Part shown: positions 16,479 to 25,359 of the stretch, one piece after another
Position numbering within the stretch: the stretch's first letter is position 1
How the letters are laid out: every line of letters begins with the position of its first letter
Program-made: the position numbers and the translations under genes
The notes under the pieces: generated by a model
What the model saw: the letters and a program-made list of their open reading frames with translations, nothing else
The model's database searches: none
Told to the model about the DNA's origin: nothing
Assembly: GCA_023430545.1 (NCBI GenBank)
Contig: JAEZAF010000182.1
Location: forward strand, 8,345-72,344
Length of the DNA stretch: 64,000 nt
Reading direction: 5' to 3'
Origin: Chloroflexota bacterium
GTDB taxonomy: Bacteria > Chloroflexota > Anaerolineae > Aggregatilineales > Phototrophicaceae

Positions 16479-16628
16479 ATGATCTGGTGTTACAGACAGG
16501 AATTTCAGACACCCATGTCTCACGGCATCACGGAAGTACGCCGCACTGTACGGATCGTCACCTTGCACGCCTTAACCCGCAGCGCATGTGGCCGTCCAGC
16601 ACAGACTGTGGCGAAAGCAAACGGATGA
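16479..16628 (+). CDS. short ORF (49 aa) translationally coupled to the GNAT-like gene
   Basis: An ATG at 16479 is preceded by GGAG at 9-base spacing and an extended -10 at 16453. The frame runs 49 codons to a TGA at 16626-16628. That stop overlaps the next gene's ATG (16625) as ATGA, the classic arrangement for coupled translation. The product is basic (many Arg) with no hydrophobic segment and no family I recognise. It could be a real small protein or a leader peptide controlling the downstream gene. The overlap is the main support; codon use is not decisive. Confidence 0.5.
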   Translation: MIWCYRQEFQTPMSHGITEVRRTVRIVTLHALTRSACGRPAQTVAKANG

Positions 16629-17635
16629 ATACGAATATGCCTTCGCGCGATACCGATGCTCATGCCGTTACCCTCGTGGATCTGCCAACGGTACGGCGGC
16701 TGATCGAAAAATCGACACTGCTCGACTGTGAACTGTTAGCCACCCGGATGTCACCGGAGGCTTATCACAGCGTCATCTCTAGCCTGCTGATGCTTCAGCA
16801 GCGTGGTGTTTACACATTTGTTTCCCGGTCGGAAAAACAGCAGGTCGTCGGGCAGTTTCGCTATAAGCCCGATGATACCGTGGCGCATATCGTCTATATC
16901 GCGCCGGAACTTGACATCTATACCGACGATACCGCGTGGCTTCATGTGCTCGATATCATGGCACGCGAGGCAGGCCGGGTGGGGGCGCAGGCACTGGTCG
17001 GGGAAATCGAAGAACAGGAACCGCTGTTCGAGACGATGCGCACTGCCGGTTACGCCGTCTATGCCCGTCAGGAACTCTGGCGACGCGATGCCCTCAACTA
17101 TCCGTCATATCACCGTCCGCTGAAGCTGACGCAGGCGAAGGATGAGGACAGCGGACGCATCAGCGGGCTGTTCATGTCCACCGTGCCGAAGCTCGTCCAG
17201 CAGTACGCGATTGCGGATCTTGATATGCCGCACCTGATTTATGAAGCAGATGGACAGATCGCTGCATCGATCGCCTATTCCGAAGGCCGTCACGGGATTT
17301 ACATGGTCCCGCACATCCGCCCGGAATATCTGAGCGAAGCCCCTGCGATTATCGAGTCTGCACTGCGCGCACTGCCACGCGCCGGACGACTTCCCGTCTA
17401 TCTGTGCGTGCGCCGCTATCAGGACTGGCTGAGTGGGGCACTGGAAGGGCTGCACTTCACGCTCCAAAGTCAGCAGGCGGTGATGGTCAAACATATCGCC
17501 GCGTGGGTCCGCCAGACGCGCTTCCAGACTCTGACCGAACAGTTCGAACAGGCGACACGTCCCGCCAAGCCCAAAACCACACCCTACGGTGTCCTGATGT
17601 CGAAACATCACAGTCAGGACACTGACGAGGGCTGA
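16625..17635 (+). CDS. GNAT acetyltransferase-like protein
   Basis: A 336-residue protein with weak resemblance to GCN5-related N-acetyltransferases: strand/helix segments such as VVGQFRYKPDDTVAHIVYIAPEL and a central HVLDIMAREAGRVGAQALVGEIEE. A second half (about 170-300) has similar strand patterning (MPHLIYEADGQIAASIAYSEGRHGIYMVPHIRPEY), so it may be a tandem-GNAT protein. The canonical Q/R-x-x-G-x-G/A loop is not clear. The start at 16625 is chosen from the ATGA overlap with the short ORF. An in-frame GTG at 16487 would give 46 extra, non-conserved-looking residues. Substrate unknown. Confidence 0.7.
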   Translation: MNTNMPSRDTDAHAVTLVDLPTVRRLIEKSTLLDCELLATRMSPEAYHSVISSLLMLQQRGVYTFVSRSEKQQVVGQFRYKPDDTVAHIVYIAPELDIYTDDTAWLHVLDIMAREAGRVGAQALVGEIEEQEPLFETMRTAGYAVYARQELWRRDALNYPSYHRPLKLTQAKDEDSGRISGLFMSTVPKLVQQYAIADLDMPHLIYEADGQIAASIAYSEGRHGIYMVPHIRPEYLSEAPAIIESALRALPRAGRLPVYLCVRRYQDWLSGALEGLHFTLQSQQAVMVKHIAAWVRQTRFQTLTEQFEQATRPAKPKTTPYGVLMSKHHSQDTDEG

Positions 17636-17670
17636 TTCTGCCCTGACCCTACATTCCATGTCTTTTATAG

Positions 17671-17840
17671 GGACACGGCAGGGCTGTGTCCTGAATTTTC
17701 AACTACGCTTGACGATATTGTTACTTTTTACATTAAGGAATAAACTGTCTTCGTGTGTATAACCTCTTAGTACGCAGCGTCAGGGATCGATTCCGATCCG
17801 TTTTGTGTCATACAAAGGTACAGGCCGGACACATCCGGCC
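17671..17840. repeat. two REP-like palindromes
   Basis: The 331-base gap between the GNAT-like and GT-C-like genes contains GGACAC/GTGTCC arms (17671-17691) and GGCCGGA/TCCGGCC arms (17823-17840). No ORF with a ribosome site was found. The first palindrome resembles the inner arms of the element at 7724-7779 (GGGACA...TGTCC). Confidence 0.4.
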
Positions 17841-17966
17841 TACCCGTCGCCAATACTCAGATCGCCTTTTGGCAGCCTGAATCACTCGAAACCATGCAGT
17901 AAATCGCTTCGTATCTGTATTTAACTCACAGGGATATTGTGCTGCACTGCGAAGGAGTCTTTCCCT

Positions 17967-19661
17967 TTGAATTCAAGTCTGAACCATCGTCTCGACCATG
18001 ACCTGCATCAACCGCTTGTCCGTGTCCCTGTTCCGGATCTGCTGTTCGTGCTGGCGCTGCTGTTCGCCTTCTTCCATGCCATCCAGACTACCGGCGATCT
18101 TGCCTACGGCTATAATCCCGATATGTATCGTGATACCGGCGTCGCGGAAGCCTTCCTGAACGGTACGTTCCCCTCAGATCCGATCTATAACGGTGAACTG
18201 GCATGGTACAACCCGCTGGTTCCAGGGATTGTCGCCCTGCTCTCGCAGATCACCGGCCAGCCAGCGCATGTGATCTATGTACGGGCTGGGGCTTATCTCA
18301 ATCTGCTGGCCCCGATTGGCTTTTACGTTCTGGCCTCACGTCTGTTCAACCGCTGGACCGGACTGGCCTGTGCTATCAGCTATCTTTTTCTGGTTGAGAA
18401 TCGCGACATCGGCTACTTCGCCAGCTACTCGCCGTGGCTGTTCCCGACGGATTTCGCGCAGGGATTGTTTTATCTGGCACTGGCCGCGTACTGGCAGGCC
18501 CTGACAAGCCGTCAGGTGCGCTGGTATGCGATCTTTGGCGTGCTGTGGGGAATCGCATTTCTGGCACATACCAGTCCGGCACTGCTGCTCGGTGGGATTT
18601 TCGTGCTGTCCACCCTGCCGAGGCTGTACAACGTCTGGGATGAGAAGCTCCAGTCCGACCGGCTGTACCGTCAGTTCGGCGCACTGCTGGCCGCCCTGAT
18701 CCCCGCACTCGTGGTCAGCCTGCCGCTGGTGATGATTATCGTCGGCCATTATCGGCTGAATACGCTCAACACCGCGCCTTCGACCTTCCGCGCCCCACAG
18801 CTTGATGTCACCAATATCACGCTGATGCTGAAGGCCCAGTTCACCCAGTGGACGATTGGTGCCGCGCTTGGATTTCTGCATCTGCTGCGGCTGCGTTCGG
18901 CCCCGGTCACACGCCAGCTTGTCCTGCTGTGGCTGACGGTGGCAACGGGCCTGCTCGGTTATGACTACATCGTACAGCTTCTGGTAAGGTTAGGCGTCAG
19001 TCTGCCGGTGATTATCCCAAGCTGGCATCTGGTGATTTACCTGGAGGCGGTCAAGGCGCTGCTGTATGGGTTGGGTGTAGTCGTGGTGATCGGGCTGCTG
19101 GCCGGGATGATACAGCGCCTGACACAGGCCAGACTGCCGCATCTGATGCTGGGGGAACGCCTGCGCCATCCCGCCGTCCTGACCGCCATCCTGATCCTGC
19201 TGGTGATTGCGGCCTATCCCGCCTACCAGCAGCGCTATGTCTTCACCGATGCACGCGAAGAGGCCCTGCGGACGCATCACGTCATGACCGATCGGACCGG
19301 GGCTTATGAATGGGTCAGAAGCAACACGACATCCGAGGATGTCTTTCTGGCAACTGATCTGCACTTATCGATGTTCGTCGTCGCCCAGGCCGGTCGCAAA
19401 CTGGTGGCTGCCCCGCCGACATTTTCCAATCCCTATGTCGAACTTGAGCCGCGAGAGCAGGATCAGGCCGCCATGCTGGATGCACTGCTGGTCGGCGATC
19501 ATGATCGCTTCGAACAGCTTGGTGCGGCCTATGATCTGGAATACATTGTGGCTTCAGGCGACGTTCGACAGGCGCTCAGCGAGGCTGAACCGCCGCTGCT
19601 GGAACCGGTCTACGCCGCAGGTGATGTCTCCATTTACCGCGTGCAGGCGCAGCCGGAATAG
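17967..19661 (+). CDS. multi-pass membrane protein, GT-C glycosyltransferase-like
   Basis: About 564 residues with some ten membrane helices in the first 430 and a soluble C-terminal part (about 435-564). The first extracytoplasmic loop, YGYNPDMYRDTGVAEAFLNG, carries acidic residues in the position of the catalytic Asp loop of GT-C enzymes that use polyprenyl-phosphate sugars. The C-terminal part (YEWVRSNTTSEDVFLATDLH) is like the outer domain of PMT/DUF-type glycosyltransferases. The start is probably TTG at 17967, with GGAG 8 bases upstream; an upstream TTG at 17937 lacks a ribosome site. Donor and acceptor are unknown. Confidence 0.7.
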   Translation: MNSSLNHRLDHDLHQPLVRVPVPDLLFVLALLFAFFHAIQTTGDLAYGYNPDMYRDTGVAEAFLNGTFPSDPIYNGELAWYNPLVPGIVALLSQITGQPAHVIYVRAGAYLNLLAPIGFYVLASRLFNRWTGLACAISYLFLVENRDIGYFASYSPWLFPTDFAQGLFYLALAAYWQALTSRQVRWYAIFGVLWGIAFLAHTSPALLLGGIFVLSTLPRLYNVWDEKLQSDRLYRQFGALLAALIPALVVSLPLVMIIVGHYRLNTLNTAPSTFRAPQLDVTNITLMLKAQFTQWTIGAALGFLHLLRLRSAPVTRQLVLLWLTVATGLLGYDYIVQLLVRLGVSLPVIIPSWHLVIYLEAVKALLYGLGVVVVIGLLAGMIQRLTQARLPHLMLGERLRHPAVLTAILILLVIAAYPAYQQRYVFTDAREEALRTHHVMTDRTGAYEWVRSNTTSEDVFLATDLHLSMFVVAQAGRKLVAAPPTFSNPYVELEPREQDQAAMLDALLVGDHDRFEQLGAAYDLEYIVASGDVRQALSEAEPPLLEPVYAAGDVSIYRVQAQPE

Positions 19662-19699
19662 CAGCGCTCTGGCGCTGAAATCACGGATCATGCTGTGCA

Positions 19700-19722
19700 G
19701 GGGGCGGGATTCAATCCCGCTC
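19700..19722. repeat. REP palindrome, second copy
   Basis: It has the same core as 8368-8390 (GGGCGGGATT, C, AATCCCGC) with one change in the right arm. It starts about 40 bases after the GT-C-like stop codon. Both copies sit directly behind a plus-strand gene. Confidence 0.6.
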
Positions 19723-19798
19723 CGCCAGTTGCTGCATTCGTTTCTCAGTCAAAAGTACTGGGTGTGCAAGGCGCACAATCATCAGAAGTTAACAAAAA

Positions 19799-19820
19799 TA
19801 TAATACGACTATGGTACAAT
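19799..19820 (+). promoter_or_regulatory. promoter -10 candidates for the R3H ATPase gene
   Basis: A perfect TATAAT (19799-19804) and a second TACAAT (19815-19820) lie upstream of the structured leader. TTAACA near 19788 is too close to the first box and 20 bases from the second, so the -35 is uncertain. Confidence 0.45.
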
Positions 19821-19841
19821 CCAGAACAATGTTCGGAGAGT

Positions 19842-19942
19842 TGGCTCAGGTAAAACGACGGACATCGGTCCGTTGTCCCAGTCCCCTGCTGGCAGATGTT
19901 TTCCACTGACACTGGCAGCACCCACTGGGCAGTATTGAGCCA
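19842..19942 (+). promoter_or_regulatory. structured mRNA leader, candidate three-way-junction RNA element
   Basis: Three helices nest cleanly. P1 is TGGCTCA/TGAGCCA (19842-19848 with 19936-19942). P2 is a 9-base-pair stem with an ATCG loop (19855-19876). P3 has an outer CCCAGT/ACTGGG and an inner 9-base stem with one mismatch (19877-19929). Six-base junctions (GGTAAA and CAGTAT) join P1 to the arms. The element lies between the promoter candidates and the start codon of the R3H ATPase. It matches no riboswitch consensus I know. Confidence 0.45.
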
Positions 19943-19977
19943 TTTTCAGGTTTCAAGAGGAGCTTCAAATCCCTTTT

Positions 19978-21651
19978 ATGGAGAAACGCATAACTGATAA
20001 CATCGCTGAACTGAAGCGCGTTCTGCCAGACCATATCAACAGTGCGCTGGATGAACTCGGCAACAGCGACAGTCTCCTCGAAATTGTCCTCGACCTGGGT
20101 CGCCAGCCCACTGCGCGTTTTCTGGATCGTGAAGTCGTACTCTCAAATGACGAAGTCACGCGCGAAGATATTGACACGATTGTGGAAAATATTGGCAGTT
20201 TCGATGCAGATAACCGTGCCGGTATGGAACGCACGCTTCATCGTATTTCAGCCATTCGTAACCGCCGCAACGTGATCGTCGGCCTGACCTGTCGTGTAGG
20301 CCGTGCGGTGTATGGGACGATTGACATTCTTCAGGATCTGATCGAGTCCGGCCAGAGTATTCTGATGCTGGGACCGCCCGGGGTCGGCAAGACCACCATG
20401 CTGCGCGAGGCCGCCCGTGTGCTGGCCGAAAATCGCCGCGTGGTAATCGTCGATACCTCAAATGAAATTGGTGGCGATGGTGATGTGCCGCATCCCGCAG
20501 TCGGGCGTGCCCGTCGTATGCAGGTCAGCCATCCTGAACGCCAGCATGAAGTCATGATCGAAGCCGTCGAAAATCATAATCCTGAAGTGATCGTGATTGA
20601 CGAAATCGGTCGTGAACTCGAAGCGATGGCAGCGCGCACCATCGCGGAACGCGGTGTCCAGTTGATCGGCACGGCGCACGGTAACGCGCTCGATAACCTG
20701 ATGCTGAACCCGACCCTGTCGGATCTCGTCGGCGGCATCGAGTCAGTCACCTTGTCGGACGAAGAAGCGCGTCGGCGTGGGACGCAGAAGAGTGTCCTTG
20801 AGCGCCGCGCACCGCCGACCTTCGATGTGCTGATCGAACTTCAGACCCGTGACCGCATGGTCGTGCATGAGGATGTCTCAGCCTCGGTTGATGGCATGCT
20901 GCGTGGGCGTCCGCTTCCGCTGGAAGCACGCTATCGTGACGCCAACGGTGAACTTCACGCCGAGACCGTCCAGCCGGAAATGCGCCAGTTGACCACCGAA
21001 CGCGGGACCGGGCTTTCGGTCCGTACCAACCGTGATAGTCGTGATGGACGCGGCGACGGCCAGAATCCTCGCGGCAGTCAGCGCGGCCAGCGTAACGGAC
21101 GCCGTTCACAGGCACCGGCAGGGCAGGGACAGGGTGAGGAATTTGCCCCACGCTCTGCGCCGCGCACCTCCGATGGCGAACCGCCGCAGCAGCTTCGGGT
21201 TTACGCCTACGGGATCGCCCGCAACCGCCTTCAGCAGGCGGCGCGTCGGCTGCACGTCCCGCTGGAAGTCGTGGATGACTACAGCCGTGCCGACGCTATC
21301 ATGACGCTCAAGAACTACTACCGGCGGCGTCCCAAGCTGATCGTGGACTCCGAGCGCCGGGGGATGCCGATCTACGTGCTGCGGGCCAACACCGTCTCGC
21401 AGATGGAGAACTTCCTGATCGACATCTTCAATCTGGAGGTAGATCCCCAGGACCCTTTTGGGGAAGCGCTCCAGGAAACTGAACGAGCCATCATCAAGGT
21501 TCGGGCTGGAGCGCAGTACATTGACCTTTTACCGGCAGGCGCTGGCATCCGCCGTCGGCAGCACCAACTGGCACGTCAGGCCGATCTGGAATCGCGCAGC
21601 TACGGCGACGAGCCAGACCGTCACGTCCGCATCTTCCGTAATCCGGCCTGA
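19978..21651 (+). CDS. R3H domain-containing AAA ATPase (SpoIIIAA/ycf45-like)
   Basis: A 557-residue nucleic-acid-linked ATPase. The N-terminal region (about 60-350) is the SpoIIIAA/ycf45 type: Walker A GPPGVGKTT (132-140), IVDTSNEIGGDG, Walker B VIVIDEIG (Asp208, Glu209) and a GTAHGN sensor. A low-complexity, Arg/Gln/Gly-rich linker (about 345-400) leads to an R3H single-strand nucleic-acid-binding domain (about 405-495, with YGIARNRLQQAARRL and the adjacent GMPIYVLRANT strand). A basic tail ends the protein. The family is common in cyanobacteria and plastids with no settled role. The ATG is unusually far (16 bases) from the GAGGAG ribosome site, behind the structured leader. A strong terminator follows. 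Confidence 0.9.
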   Translation: MEKRITDNIAELKRVLPDHINSALDELGNSDSLLEIVLDLGRQPTARFLDREVVLSNDEVTREDIDTIVENIGSFDADNRAGMERTLHRISAIRNRRNVIVGLTCRVGRAVYGTIDILQDLIESGQSILMLGPPGVGKTTMLREAARVLAENRRVVIVDTSNEIGGDGDVPHPAVGRARRMQVSHPERQHEVMIEAVENHNPEVIVIDEIGRELEAMAARTIAERGVQLIGTAHGNALDNLMLNPTLSDLVGGIESVTLSDEEARRRGTQKSVLERRAPPTFDVLIELQTRDRMVVHEDVSASVDGMLRGRPLPLEARYRDANGELHAETVQPEMRQLTTERGTGLSVRTNRDSRDGRGDGQNPRGSQRGQRNGRRSQAPAGQGQGEEFAPRSAPRTSDGEPPQQLRVYAYGIARNRLQQAARRLHVPLEVVDDYSRADAIMTLKNYYRRRPKLIVDSERRGMPIYVLRANTVSQMENFLIDIFNLEVDPQDPFGEALQETERAIIKVRAGAQYIDLLPAGAGIRRRQHQLARQADLESRSYGDEPDRHVRIFRNPA

Positions 21652-21691
21652 CCGCTCGGATAATATCGGAAGCGCGATCAATAGCTGAATC

Positions 21692-21726
21692 AAAAGCGGC
21701 ATCCTGTATCGGGATGCCGCTTTTTT
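21692..21726 (+). terminator. Rho-independent terminator after the R3H ATPase gene
   Basis: GGCATCC/GGATGCC stem extended by AAAAGC/GCTTTT pairs, followed by a T6 run. It lies 40 bases after the stop codon. Confidence 0.9.
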
Positions 21727-21812
21727 GTTCCCATGCATACAGGTTAAGCAAATACACACCCAAAGATAGTCCACCAAAACCCACACCCAACTCCACTGGT
21801 TTCCTCCCTTCG

Positions 21813-21909
21813 CTCGGAGTACGATACGGCACTGCATAGCAGTAACCAGTATCGCCGAGTGGGTAGCATTGCTTGCAATGCCAGGAAGGGAAAGCGGAAT
21901 TTATTCCGC
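21813..21909. repeat. triple-hairpin REP-like element
   Basis: Three successive structures between converging genes. The first is a branched fold-back (CTCG, GATAC, CTGC paired with GCAG, GTATC, CGAG; 21813-21859). The second is GCATTGC-TT-GCAATGC (21866-21881) and the third GCGGAAT-TT-ATTCCGC (21894-21909). Nothing coding is present. Confidence 0.5.
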
Positions 21910-21953
21910 AGGGATGGGGTTTCTGAGATCAACTGATTAGAGATGACAGAGGA

Positions 21954-23666
21954 TTAATCGAGTTCGCGCAGTGCCTCGGCCAGCTCTGCATACAGACCCG
22001 CGTTAATCAGCACTTTGGTGTTGTCCGGCTGACGCTCGCAGTAATCACTGTACAGGCGCTGCATGGCATCCTGGTCCTCATCCAGCAAGGGCGTGAGGTC
22101 CTCAAATTCAGGATCACTGGCGCGGATGCGGCCTTCGAGGAAGACATACGCTTCCACAAAGCCTCGACAGTTGTACTCGCTCGGCGTCCCCAGATTAGCC
22201 AGCCATGTCAGAAGCTGGGTCTGCTGGGCGAACATCGGGGTCACCGTGAAGTTCGGTGTCGTCGCTGTCCCATCGTCCGCCGTCGCCGTAAAGGTTGGCG
22301 TGAGCGTGATAGTTGCTGTGGGTGTATCGGTCGGCGTATTTGTCGGCGTATTCGTTGGTGTGAAGGTGGCGGTATAGGTGGGTGTACTGGTCGCCGTGTT
22401 CGTCGCTGTGTCGGTCGGTGTGAAGGTAGGGGTATCCGTCGCCGTAGCAGTCGCTGTGAAAGTTGGCGTCAGGGTTGCGGTTTCGGTTGCCGTCGCCGTG
22501 AAGGTGGCCGTCTCGGTGATGCTTATGCCGACTTCCAGTGTCGATTCACTGCTGAGTATGACCGTCGGTGTTGGTGTGGTCTGCGCGATGAAAAGACCAT
22601 ACGCCAGCGCACCGCCTCCAAACAGGCCGATAATCAGCAGGACACCGAGCGTGATCAGTGCCAGGCTGTTACGTCTGGGATGTGTCCGGCGCAGGTTGAC
22701 CGATGAAATCGGACTGGGGCCTTCTGGCCGCTGGATCACGCTGGAGATAATCTCGTCGGCGCTAATGGCTCCGGGCGACTGCACGGCTGGATTTTCCGCC
22801 CGCATGTTGACCGAGACTTCCATCCCCTCATAGCCTTCAATCGCCGTCGCGAAATCACTGGCGAAATCGCTGGCCGACTGATAGCGGGCCTCGGGGTCTT
22901 TGGACAGACCCTTCAACAGTACCTTATCCAGTGCCGGAGGTAACCCCGGTGCCAGACTGGTCGGCGTGGGCGGCTTCATATTGAGATGCTGGTTCAGGAT
23001 AACGATGTCGGTTGTACCGGTGAAGGGATAGCGCCCCGTCGCCAGCAGATAGCCGATCACAGCGAAGGAATACAGGTCAGAGCGGTGGTCGAGCTGTTTA
23101 TGCCCGCGCACCTGCTCCGGTGACATATACTTCACCGTCCCCGGCATCTGTTCATTGGTATTGGTCAGGTCCTGTCCGGCTTCACGCACACGGGCGATGC
23201 CGAAGTCGGTCAGCAGGGCATTGCCGCTGCTGTCGAGCAGGATATTGCCCAGCTTCAGGTCGCGGTGAACGACATTTTCGCCGTGTGCATAATCGAGTGC
23301 ACTGCCGATCTGCTGAAGGATCTCTGCCGTGCGTCCCAGCGAAAGACGCGGATTTTCCGCCAGCACGTCAGCCAGACTGCCGCCTTCAAGATACTGCATG
23401 GCGATGTAGAACTGTCCCTGAAACTCGCCATAATCGAAGAACTGGACGATGTTCGGGTGGCGCAGGCGGCGAGCGATCTGTCCTTCACGGGTGAAACGCT
23501 GGACGATCTGGGTATGCAGGGCCAGTGTCGATTGGAGAATCTTGAGCGCGATGATCTGCTTACGGCGAGTATCAAACGCCTTGTAAACAATCGCCATGCC
23601 GCCCGGCTTGATACGCTCGCGGATTTCGAAATATGCAAATTTCTGATTGATGAGCGGATCGCTCAT
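21954..23666 (-). CDS. membrane Ser/Thr protein kinase (PknB-type) with Thr/Pro-rich stalk
   Basis: A 570-residue signalling kinase. The cytoplasmic kinase domain is at about 10-285: Gly loop IKPGGMAIVY, Lys42 (ALKIL), HRDLKLGN with catalytic Asp136, DFG Asp154, and MSPEQVRG (APE-like). A juxtamembrane linker leads to one membrane helix (about 335-361). An extracytoplasmic stalk (about 363-475) of TPT/TAT repeats and a C-terminal module of about 95 residues with no PASTA or other known sensor follow. The stalk is low complexity and probably heavily disordered or glycosylated. Such kinases with TPT stalks are typical of Chloroflexota. No phosphatase is adjacent. Confidence 0.95.
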   Translation of the reverse strand: MSDPLINQKFAYFEIRERIKPGGMAIVYKAFDTRRKQIIALKILQSTLALHTQIVQRFTREGQIARRLRHPNIVQFFDYGEFQGQFYIAMQYLEGGSLADVLAENPRLSLGRTAEILQQIGSALDYAHGENVVHRDLKLGNILLDSSGNALLTDFGIARVREAGQDLTNTNEQMPGTVKYMSPEQVRGHKQLDHRSDLYSFAVIGYLLATGRYPFTGTTDIVILNQHLNMKPPTPTSLAPGLPPALDKVLLKGLSKDPEARYQSASDFASDFATAIEGYEGMEVSVNMRAENPAVQSPGAISADEIISSVIQRPEGPSPISSVNLRRTHPRRNSLALITLGVLLIIGLFGGGALAYGLFIAQTTPTPTVILSSESTLEVGISITETATFTATATETATLTPTFTATATATDTPTFTPTDTATNTATSTPTYTATFTPTNTPTNTPTDTPTATITLTPTFTATADDGTATTPNFTVTPMFAQQTQLLTWLANLGTPSEYNCRGFVEAYVFLEGRIRASDPEFEDLTPLLDEDQDAMQRLYSDYCERQPDNTKVLINAGLYAELAEALRELD

Positions 23667-23995
23667 ATCGCTCTCTTAGGTGTCGGGTTGAGTCACAATC
23701 ACCGTGGGTTTAACACCCCCGCTGGATGACACACCGTCTGCTGGTCCTGTGCTGCACCTTATGTTACTCAATAGGGACACGCTTTACCAGAGATGCGGTG
23801 CAGCCGGATATAAAATCTTCGTTATGTGTAGATAGGTATTGCACGCACTTGGACAAACAGCTCAACAGGTATTCCAATACACACTTTAGCATATTTGTGC
23901 GCATTTGAGACGATGACTCAAGTACTATGCCTGTCAGACCTGAGGCGAAACCCTGCGTGAATCCTCACAAAATGGCCTCGCAGGGTCGATAGAGG
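23667..23995. other. intergenic gap with an RNase D terminator candidate
   Basis: These 329 bases hold the upstream region of the kinase gene (no clear promoter boxes found). Near the RNase D stop codon there is an 8-base stem, ACCCTGCG (23950-23957) with CGCAGGGT (23979-23986), which could end the RNase D transcript. No RNA gene or credible ORF is visible; a 60-codon open frame at 23726-23908 lacks a ribosome site. Confidence 0.4.
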
Positions 23996-25156
23996 CTAAT
24001 GTTTGCCATTCAGCCTGCTCAGGCGCTGCATGACCTCAAGCAGTTCCTGACCGTAGGTTTCCAACCGCCATGGGCCAATGCCGGAAACCGCCTCAAGCGC
24101 GTCCAGCGTCGTTGGCATCCGGTCGGCCAGATCCCACAGCGCCTGCTTGGAGATAATCACATCCGACTCAACACCGCGTGCCATCGCCTTCTCTTTGCGC
24201 CATGCATGCAGCGCCATATAGCGATCCGTGACATCCTGCGGTGGGGGACGATACAGCGGTGCAGGCGGCAGGGTGGCGCGCCGTCCGCGTTCGATGGCAT
24301 CCGTAATCTGACGGTTATAGCGCCGGATCTGCGCCGGTGACATGCCGTTGATCCCGACCATATCGCTCGATGTAGCCGGCATCGCTCTTGCCAGCTCCAC
24401 CAGCGTCTTATTCGAGAAGATCTTGAACGGCGGGGTGTCACGTTTCTCGGCCAGTGCTTCGCGCAGCAGATACAGCTCACGCAGCACGCTCATTTCCTCA
24501 CCGCGAAGCTGGTTGGGGATGCCGATCTTCCAGAAGCCGTCCGGGTCAAAGCTGCGGCCATCATGGGCAGGGGTATTCAGGCAGATCTCGGCGAACGTCT
24601 CCGCTGCTTCTTCCAGATGGCCGTTGGCCTGAAGCTCAGTATGCAGCAGATCGCGTAACTGTGGCAGATAGTGCGTGTCCATCTGGGCATAGCGCAGGCT
24701 GTCCTTCGGCAGTGGACGCTCGCCCCAGTCATCCCGCTGATGACTCTTATCAAGCTGGATATCCAGATGCTGTGACAGCAGATTGTTCAACCCGACCTGC
24801 TTGTAACCACAGATACGCGCTGCCACCATCGTGTCAAACAGGTTGGAGATACGGATGCCGAAGTCGCGCTGTAGACACATCAGGTCATATTCCGCAGCAT
24901 GGAAGACCTTCTCAATCTGAGGGTCGGCCAGCAGGGTCTTAAGCGGCCCCATATCAGCAATCGCCAGCGGATCGATGATGTAATCAGCATTGCGGGAAGA
25001 GACCTGAATCAGACACACGCGCTCACGATAGGCGTGCAGACTGTTGGATTCGGTATCGAACGCCAGCAGCGGTTCGTGCTGAAGCTCCGCGATTACACGG
25101 TGGAGCTGGTCCACCCGACTAACGTAGGTGGCAGGGGAAAGTGTGGGTTGAGTCAT
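23996..25156 (-). CDS. rnd: ribonuclease D-type 3'-5' exonuclease with HRDC domains
   Basis: A 386-residue exoribonuclease involved in trimming stable RNA 3' ends. The DEDDy exonuclease domain is at about 10-185, with all metal-binding residues: Asp34 and Glu36 (FDTES), Asp91 (AAEYDLM), and Tyr156 with Asp160 (YAQMD). Two HRDC modules follow (about 215-290 and 310-385), the second ending VSGIGPWRLETYGQELLEVM. I chose the ATG at 25156. A more upstream ATG at 25210 overlaps a TATAAT sequence likely to be the -10 box, so it is probably not translated. It stands alone. Confidence 0.93.
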   Translation of the reverse strand: MTQPTLSPATYVSRVDQLHRVIAELQHEPLLAFDTESNSLHAYRERVCLIQVSSRNADYIIDPLAIADMGPLKTLLADPQIEKVFHAAEYDLMCLQRDFGIRISNLFDTMVAARICGYKQVGLNNLLSQHLDIQLDKSHQRDDWGERPLPKDSLRYAQMDTHYLPQLRDLLHTELQANGHLEEAAETFAEICLNTPAHDGRSFDPDGFWKIGIPNQLRGEEMSVLRELYLLREALAEKRDTPPFKIFSNKTLVELARAMPATSSDMVGINGMSPAQIRRYNRQITDAIERGRRATLPPAPLYRPPPQDVTDRYMALHAWRKEKAMARGVESDVIISKQALWDLADRMPTTLDALEAVSGIGPWRLETYGQELLEVMQRLSRLNGKH

Positions 25157-25359
25157 AGAGCAGATGGGAAAGGTCGTTTGTAAACGGTTAACGGTTGCGA
25201 ATGGCTTCATTATACGGCATGATTGCTGTGCATTTATACGGTCTGTTCTGTCAGGGCAGGCTTACCGGGCGGATTGACATCAGCGACACCGTGCTGAGAG
25301 GCCGCTGATCCTTACATCCGTATCGCTGTGATTTGGCCCTCAGAACGGCCTGATCACTT

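Noticed and set aside
22378..22833. A plus-strand frame coding for a Val/Gly-rich repeat protein
   Set aside because: It is the complement of the Thr/Pro-rich kinase stalk; the repeat pattern is imposed by the sense strand.
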